Source of the DNA: an uncultured Lysobacteraceae bacterium
GTDB taxonomy: Bacteria; Pseudomonadota; Gammaproteobacteria; Xanthomonadales; Xanthomonadaceae
NCBI GenBank assembly: GCA_946886995.1
Contig: CAMPJU010000033.1
Location: 1 to 9,836, forward strand
Length of the DNA: 9,836 nucleotides
Direction: 5' to 3'
In this document: piece by piece, positions 5,931 to 9,836 of the stretch
How positions within the stretch are numbered: position 1 is the stretch's first letter
Layout: each line of letters begins with the position of its first letter
Made by a program: the position numbers and the translations under genes
Notes under the pieces: model-generated
Seen by the model: the letters and a program-made list of their open reading frames with translations, nothing else
What the model was told of the DNA's origin: nothing
Database searches by the model: none

Positions 5931-7823
5931 TCAGTCGGCCGCGACCATCCGGTTGCGGCCGCCGTCCTTCGCCGCATAGAGCGCGCTGTCCGCGCGCTCG
6001 CACAACGCCTGCAGGTCCTTGTCCTCCGGGCGGAGCTCGGCGATCCCGATGCTGACGCTCAGGCGCAGGTCCGGGTCGATGTCCGCGAACTGCTGCATCT
6101 CGACCGTCGACCGGATGCGCTCGGCGACCTGGCGCGCCTGCGCCATGCGCGTGTGGGGCAGCAGGACCAGGAACTCCTCGCCGCCGATCCTGCCGAGCTG
6201 GTCGAACTGCCGCAGCGCGGCGGTGCACGCGGTCGCGACCTTCGCCAGGGCGCGATCGCCGGTGAGGTGGCCGTAGCTGTCGTTCACCTGCTTGAAGTGG
6301 TCGATGTCCAGGATCAGCACGCACAGTCCCTCGCCGGAGCTCCGTGCGGCGGCGATGGCTTCTTCGCCCAGGCGCTCGATGCTGCGCCGGTTCGCGACGC
6401 CTGTGAGTGGATCGGTGGCCGCCAGCTCGCGCAGGCGACGCATGCGTGCCAGCTGGCGCACCACCAGGGCCGCCAGCACCAGCACCAGCACGCCACCCAG
6501 GGCCATCGCGGTCCACTGCCAGCGGCGCGCCTCGAGCAGGGCGGCCACCTGGCGCTCGCGCAGCGCCGTCTCGTTGGCCAGGCGGCTGTTCTCCAGGTCG
6601 CGGCGGTCGCTGTCGAACTGTTCGCGCAGCAGGCGCGCCTGCTGGCTGCGCTCGGCTGCCGTGATCCGCTCCTGGATCTCGAAGTACCGCTGCAGGTCCG
6701 CATAGGCCTGTTCCGCGCGCCCCATTGCCTGGTGGCTGCGTGCCCGCGACTGGTACAGCATCGCCAGGTAACGCTGGTTGCCGCTGTGCTCCATCAGCGC
6801 GGCGGCGTCGGCGTAATGGGTCAGCGCAAGCGCGTGGCGCCCCATACCCGCATGGGCCTGCGCGCGCCGCAGCGCCACGAGGTCGCGGTTGGCCTGGTCC
6901 CCGAGCTCGGCGAAACCGGCTTCGGCCTGTTCGACCAGCCGCAACGCGCGCCGGTGTTCACCCTGCACGATCGCCGGCCACGACAGTGCCAGGCGGATGC
7001 TGGCCACGTCATAGGCACTGTCGTGTTCTTCGGCGAGTTGCAGCGCCCGGTCGTACCGCTCCATGGCCTGCGCGATGTCGCCGTCGTCCTCGTGGAGGTA
7101 GGCCTGCTGCATCAGGCTGCCGATCAGCAGGCTCCAGTCGCCCTGTTCGACCGCGAACGCTTCGCTCTGCGACAGATACTCGCGCGCCTTGCCGAACTCA
7201 CCCATGCGCCGGTAGCTGGTGCCGATGTCCAGCAACAGCCATTCCGCATCGAGCGGATGCCCGGACTGCCGGTAGAGCCGGATTGCCGCCAGCAGGTCGG
7301 GGATGGCGCGTGCCTGGTCGTCGAGCAGTGAATGGGTGCTGCCGCGCGCGCCGAGGCCATCGGCCAGCAGCCGCTTGTCGCCGGACCGCTGCGCCGCGTC
7401 GATGCCGTCGTTCCAGGCATCGAGGATCTCGCCGTTGTCGGCGCCCAGCGTCTCGATGGCGACGGCATGGCAGTAGTGGAACCGCGCCTGCGCCGCCAGG
7501 TCGCGGGTCTCCCGCGCGATGGACAGTCCTTCCAGTGCCAGGGCCAGCTGTCCGTCCGGATCGTCGACATAGGTCCAGTCGCAACGCAGGGCGCGATAGC
7601 GCAGGTCGCGGCGGATGTCGCCCTCGGGGCGCAATGCACCGAGTTCGTCCAGGCGCATGACGGCCTGGGCGTCGGTCAGCGTCTGCAGCTCGCGCTCTTC
7701 CAGCTGCTCGAGCAGGGCGTCGAATGCCGCCGCGTCGCCGGCTCCACCGGGCGCGGCCACGGCGCTGCCCTGCCCGGCGAACGCGAGCAACACGAACAGG
7801 CAACCATGCAAATGGCGGCGCAA
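5931..7823 (-). CDS. Periplasmic-TPR, membrane-anchored GGDEF diguanylate cyclase
   Basis: Predicted to make c-di-GMP from two GTP in response to a periplasmic signal. The 630-residue protein starts with a signal peptide (MRRHLHGCLFVLLAFAG, cut near AVAA at about residue 23). A long helical region (about 60-380) with TPR-like repeats, e.g. ALTHYADAAALMEHSG, follows. Then come a coiled coil (about 385-435), one membrane helix (about 438-457) and the GGDEF domain (about 466-628). The active-site loop is GGEEF (547-551), and Asp506 in LDIDHFKQVND is an expected metal ligand. RQFD (538-541), five residues before GGEEF, is an intact RxxD product-inhibition site. All are consistent with an active, feedback-inhibited cyclase. 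TTG 7823 is chosen because it gives a positively charged signal-peptide start and the frame has no ATG or GTG before an upstream stop; TTG 7811 is possible. It follows speE by 73 nt on the same strand. Confidence 0.9.
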   Translation of the reverse strand: MRRHLHGCLFVLLAFAGQGSAVAAPGGAGDAAAFDALLEQLEERELQTLTDAQAVMRLDELGALRPEGDIRRDLRYRALRCDWTYVDDPDGQLALALEGLSIARETRDLAAQARFHYCHAVAIETLGADNGEILDAWNDGIDAAQRSGDKRLLADGLGARGSTHSLLDDQARAIPDLLAAIRLYRQSGHPLDAEWLLLDIGTSYRRMGEFGKAREYLSQSEAFAVEQGDWSLLIGSLMQQAYLHEDDGDIAQAMERYDRALQLAEEHDSAYDVASIRLALSWPAIVQGEHRRALRLVEQAEAGFAELGDQANRDLVALRRAQAHAGMGRHALALTHYADAAALMEHSGNQRYLAMLYQSRARSHQAMGRAEQAYADLQRYFEIQERITAAERSQQARLLREQFDSDRRDLENSRLANETALRERQVAALLEARRWQWTAMALGGVLVLVLAALVVRQLARMRRLRELAATDPLTGVANRRSIERLGEEAIAAARSSGEGLCVLILDIDHFKQVNDSYGHLTGDRALAKVATACTAALRQFDQLGRIGGEEFLVLLPHTRMAQARQVAERIRSTVEMQQFADIDPDLRLSVSIGIAELRPEDKDLQALCERADSALYAAKDGGRNRMVAAD

Positions 7824-7893
7824 GCAGACCCCGGCCGACCGTCCCCCCTGGACGCCCTCGATTGTTGGTCACGCCGGCAGTCGGCGCAAGCAG
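7816..7893. repeat. 12-bp direct repeat flanking the speE-cyclase gap
   Basis: CGGCGCAAGCAG occurs identically at 7816-7827 and 7882-7893, 66 bp apart. The left copy covers the TTG start codon of the diguanylate cyclase gene, and the right copy lies just past the speE stop. It may be a small duplication or chance; no function is evident. Confidence 0.4.
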
Positions 7894-7896
7894 GGC

Positions 7897-8754
7897 TCAG
7901 GAATCGAGTGCGGCGGCCACGAACGGGGGCAGGGACAGCGCGCCACGGTGGATCCCGGGGCTGTAGTAGCGCGTCTCGACCCCGCCGCCGGCCACGTCGC
8001 CTTCGCGGAATTCGAAGCCTCCGGCCTTTCGCGCCAGGGTGCAGGACCACCAGCCGGTGGGATAGCAGGGCTGCGGGAACGGCAGCGTCGCGAACTCGGC
8101 GAACCCGGCCTTGCGCATTTCCCCGCGCATCTCGCGCACCAGGTCCAGCAGCGCGAGCGGTGATTCGGACTGCTGCACCAGGATCCCGTCATCGCGCAGC
8201 GCGCGGAAGCAGGATTCGTAGAAGGCGCGGTTGAACAGGCCTTCGGCAGGGCCCACGGGGTCGGTCGAGTCGACGATCACGATGTCGACGCTGCCCGCCT
8301 CGCGGCTCGCCATGTAGGCGATGCCGTCGTCGAACAGCAGTTCCGCGCGCGGGTCGCCATTGGATTCGCACAGTTCCGGGAACCATTTCTCGGCCATCCG
8401 GGTGACCTGCTCGTCGATGTCGCATTGCACGGCGTTGCGCACGCCACGGTGGCGGAGCACTTCGCGCAGGGTGCCGCAGTCCCCGCCGCCGATGATCACC
8501 ACGTCCTTCGGGTCGGCATGGGTGTACAGCGCCGGGTGCGACATCATCTCGTGGTAGAGGAAGTTGTCGCGCGTGGTGAGCATCACCGCGCCGTCGATCA
8601 GCATCAGGTTGCCCCAGTCGGTGGTCTCGAAGATCTCGATCTTCTGGAACGGCGACTGCACCTCGTCCAGCTTGCGGGTGACGCGATAGCCGATGGCCGA
8701 GCCGGTGGGCTCGAAGTTCTCGTACGTCCAGGTGGTCTCGGTCATCGTCGGCAT
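7897..8754 (-). CDS. speE: Spermidine synthase
   Basis: SpeE moves the aminopropyl group of decarboxylated S-adenosylmethionine to putrescine, giving spermidine and methylthioadenosine in the cytoplasm. The 285-residue length fits. The N-terminal strand domain carries DEVQSPFQKIEIFETTDWGN and MLIDGAVMLTTRDNFLYHEM, with the substrate-site residues DxFxYHEM. The methyltransferase-like fold has GGGDCGTLREVLRH (89-102), CDIDEQV (111-117), FDDG (141-144) and DSTDPVGPA (162-170), where Asp162 and Asp165 are the expected catalytic and substrate-binding acids. PFPQPCYPTGWWS follows. ATG 8754 is the first start; Met4 (8745) is an alternative and neither has a strong ribosome site. It is divergent from speA, so two polyamine genes share one 132-bp control region. 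The speD gene that would supply its co-substrate is not in this window. Confidence 0.96.
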   Translation of the reverse strand: MPTMTETTWTYENFEPTGSAIGYRVTRKLDEVQSPFQKIEIFETTDWGNLMLIDGAVMLTTRDNFLYHEMMSHPALYTHADPKDVVIIGGGDCGTLREVLRHRGVRNAVQCDIDEQVTRMAEKWFPELCESNGDPRAELLFDDGIAYMASREAGSVDIVIVDSTDPVGPAEGLFNRAFYESCFRALRDDGILVQQSESPLALLDLVREMRGEMRKAGFAEFATLPFPQPCYPTGWWSCTLARKAGGFEFREGDVAGGGVETRYYSPGIHRGALSLPPFVAAALDS

Positions 8755-8796
8755 GCGGTGCTCGGGCGGGCGCGCAGTTTAGCGGAGCACCGCGTG
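8752..8796. promoter_or_regulatory. Inverted repeat over the speE start codon and promoter
   Basis: GCGGTGCTC (8755-8763) and GAGCACCGC (8785-8793) are perfect inverted copies. Extending to CATGCGGTGCTC and GAGCACCGCGTG gives 11 of 12 matches (8752-8763 with 8785-8796). The left arm contains the speE start codon, and the 21-bp spacer holds the likely speE -10 box. The arrangement suits an operator for a dimeric regulator bound across the promoter. Transcripts reading through could also fold here and hide the start codon. Confidence 0.45.
8776..8781 (-). promoter_or_regulatory. Possible -10 box for speE
   Basis: The minus strand reads GCTAAACTGC, with TAAACT matching four of six -10 consensus positions, about 21 bases ahead of the speE ATG. 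This is the only T/A-rich patch in the speE upstream region. No -35 box is recognisable (GGGGCC at the expected place). Confidence 0.35.
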
Positions 8797-8836
8797 CCGG
8801 CCCCGTCATGCCGGCCGGGCCGTGCCGGTCGGGTCA
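8795..8836. repeat. Three tandem 14-bp imperfect repeats between speE and speA
   Basis: Three head-to-tail units lie in exact 14-bp register: TGCCGGCCCCGTCA (8795-8808), TGCCGGCCGGGCCG (8809-8822) and TGCCGGTCGGGTCA (8823-8836). Units 1 and 3, and units 2 and 3, match at 11 of 14 positions; units 1 and 2 match at 10. They lie directly upstream of the likely speA -10 box, where activator or repressor sites would sit. Confidence 0.5.
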
Positions 8837-8848
8837 TGCATGGCCTAG

Positions 8849-8854
8849 TACACT
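8849..8854 (+). promoter_or_regulatory. Possible -10 box for speA
   Basis: TACACT within CTAGTACACTGCGC matches four of six -10 consensus positions and is followed by a leader of about 26 nt containing the speA ribosome site GGAG (8878-8881). There is no clear -35 hexamer; the tandem repeats occupy that place. Confidence 0.35.
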
Positions 8855-8886
8855 GCGCGCCCCCGAAGCCGCCACGCGGAGCCACG

Positions 8887-9836
8887 ATGAGCGACTGGTC
8901 GCCCGACCGGGCCCGCAGGGCCTATTCGATCCCGCACTGGTCGGAGGGCTACTTCGATGTCGACGGTACGGGCCGCATGGTGGTCCGGCCACGCGGCGCG
9001 GATGGCCCGGGGATCGCGTTGCCGGACGCCGTCGAAGCCGCTCGCGAGGGCGGGTCGCGGCTGCCGCTGCTGCTGCGCTTCCCCGAAATCCTCGGCAACC
9101 GCCTGGGGCGGCTGCAGTCCGCGTTCGCGGACGCGATGGCGGAATGGGAGTATCCCGGCGGCTACACCGCGGTGTACCCGATCAAGGTCAACCAGCATGC
9201 GGCGGTTGCCGGCACGCTGGCCCGCCACGGCGGCGACGGATTCGGCCTGGAGGCCGGCAGCAAGCCCGAGCTGATGGCGGTGCTTGCGCTCAGCCGTCCG
9301 GGCGGGGTGATCGTCTGCAACGGCTACAAGGACCGGGAGTACATCCGGCTGGCGCTGATCGGCCGCAAGCTGGGGCTGCAGACCTTCATCGTGGTCGAGA
9401 AGCCGTCCGAGCTGTCGCTGGTGATCGAGGAGGCGAAGGCGCTGGGCGTCAAGCCGGGGCTGGGCGTGCGCATGCGGCTGGCGTCGATCGGCGCCGGCAA
9501 GTGGCAGAACAGCGGCGGCGACAAGGCGAAGTTCGGGCTCAGCCCGCGGCAGCTGCTCGACCTCTGGAAGCGCCTGCGCGACACGGGCATGGGCGACTGC
9601 CTGGAACTGCTGCACTTCCACATGGGCTCGCAGATCTCGAACGTGCGCGACATCGCCAACGGCATGCGCGAGGCGGTGCGCTACTTCGTGGAGCTGTCGC
9701 AGCTGGGCGCCAGCGTGAAGTACATGGACGTGGGCGGCGGCCTCGGCATCGACTACGAGGGCACGCGGTCGCGCAGCTACAACTCGATCAACTACGGCGT
9801 GAAGCAGTACGCGCTGAACATCGTGCAGCCGCTGGC
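8887..9836 (+). CDS. speA: Biosynthetic arginine decarboxylase, N-terminal half (cut by window end)
   Basis: SpeA converts arginine to agmatine with pyridoxal phosphate, the first step of the agmatine route to putrescine. The frame starts at ATG 8887, with GGAG at 8878-8881 five bases upstream, and stays open to the window end. That gives 316 residues of a protein usually about 630-660 long. The start shows the family's WSPDRARRAYSIPHWSEGYF. The fold-III PLP barrel has the Schiff-base lysine at residue 100 in AVYPIKVNQH, then GLEAGSKPEL, VCNGYKDREYI, the active-site HFHMGSQ and the phosphate-binding DVGGGLGIDYEGTRS. No frameshift is seen. It is divergent from speE, giving a polyamine cluster. 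The missing C-terminal half prevents judging completeness. A 258-codon open frame on the other strand is an antisense artefact. Confidence 0.96.
   Translation, partial: MSDWSPDRARRAYSIPHWSEGYFDVDGTGRMVVRPRGADGPGIALPDAVEAAREGGSRLPLLLRFPEILGNRLGRLQSAFADAMAEWEYPGGYTAVYPIKVNQHAAVAGTLARHGGDGFGLEAGSKPELMAVLALSRPGGVIVCNGYKDREYIRLALIGRKLGLQTFIVVEKPSELSLVIEEAKALGVKPGLGVRMRLASIGAGKWQNSGGDKAKFGLSPRQLLDLWKRLRDTGMGDCLELLHFHMGSQISNVRDIANGMREAVRYFVELSQLGASVKYMDVGGGLGIDYEGTRSRSYNSINYGVKQYALNIVQPL

Noticed and set aside
6153..7331. A 392-codon plus-strand frame opposite the diguanylate cyclase gene
   Set aside because: The minus strand encodes a coherent signal peptide, TPR, membrane and GGDEF order; the plus frame is His/Gln/Ala-rich with no domain.
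8845..9621. A 258-codon open frame on the minus strand
   Set aside because: It lies opposite speA, which shows unmistakable family motifs (AVYPIKVNQH, HFHMGSQ, DVGGGLGIDY). The antisense frame reads as Gln/Arg/Leu-rich sequence with no domain, typical of high-GC shadows.

Overview
The window reads as a chromosomal segment of a high-GC gammaproteobacterium, most likely a member of the Xanthomonadaceae/Lysobacteraceae (Lysobacter, Luteimonas or Xanthomonas-like). The reasons are the strong G/C bias at third codon positions, frequent GTG and TTG starts, a SpeE protein that resembles xanthomonad spermidine synthases from memory, the divergent speE/speA pair, and the ubiK-comM block divergent from a P-II gene as in many gammaproteobacteria. 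No search was run, so the taxon is an inference. I see no tRNA, rRNA, CRISPR array, insertion sequence or phage gene, and no gene-free stretch longer than 300 bases.

Layout, left to right. (1) 1-1122, plus strand: the possible tail of an unrecognised gene, the ribosome-rescue hydrolase arfB, and a lysophospholipid-acyltransferase-like gene 3 nt behind it. (2) 1130-2071, minus strand: a LysR-type regulator. Its short upstream region holds an AT-rich 32-bp imperfect palindrome wrapped around a perfect TATAAT. (3) 2237-3307, plus strand: two tandem paralogous small exported proteins of unknown function, divergent from the LysR gene, followed by a strong 12-bp hairpin. (4) 3368-5176, minus strand: ubiK (ubiquinone biosynthesis accessory factor), then comM (competence-related AAA+ ATPase). 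(5) 5317-5912, plus strand: a P-II nitrogen-signalling protein, a likely terminator, then a 39-residue single-pass membrane miniprotein with a very good ribosome binding site. The ammonium transporter gene amtB that often follows glnK is absent here. (6) 5931-8754, minus strand: spermidine synthase speE, then a periplasmic-TPR/membrane/GGDEF diguanylate cyclase. (7) 8887-end, plus strand: arginine decarboxylase speA, cut by the window end.

Functionally this is mostly housekeeping: translation rescue, lipid acylation, quinone synthesis, DNA uptake, nitrogen sensing, polyamine synthesis (arginine to agmatine by SpeA; putrescine to spermidine by SpeE) and c-di-GMP signalling. The parts that look least described are the LysR/palindrome/tandem exported protein locus, the membrane miniprotein between the P-II gene and the diguanylate cyclase, and the repeat-rich speE/speA intergenic region (a 12-bp inverted repeat over the speE start and a threefold 14-bp tandem repeat).
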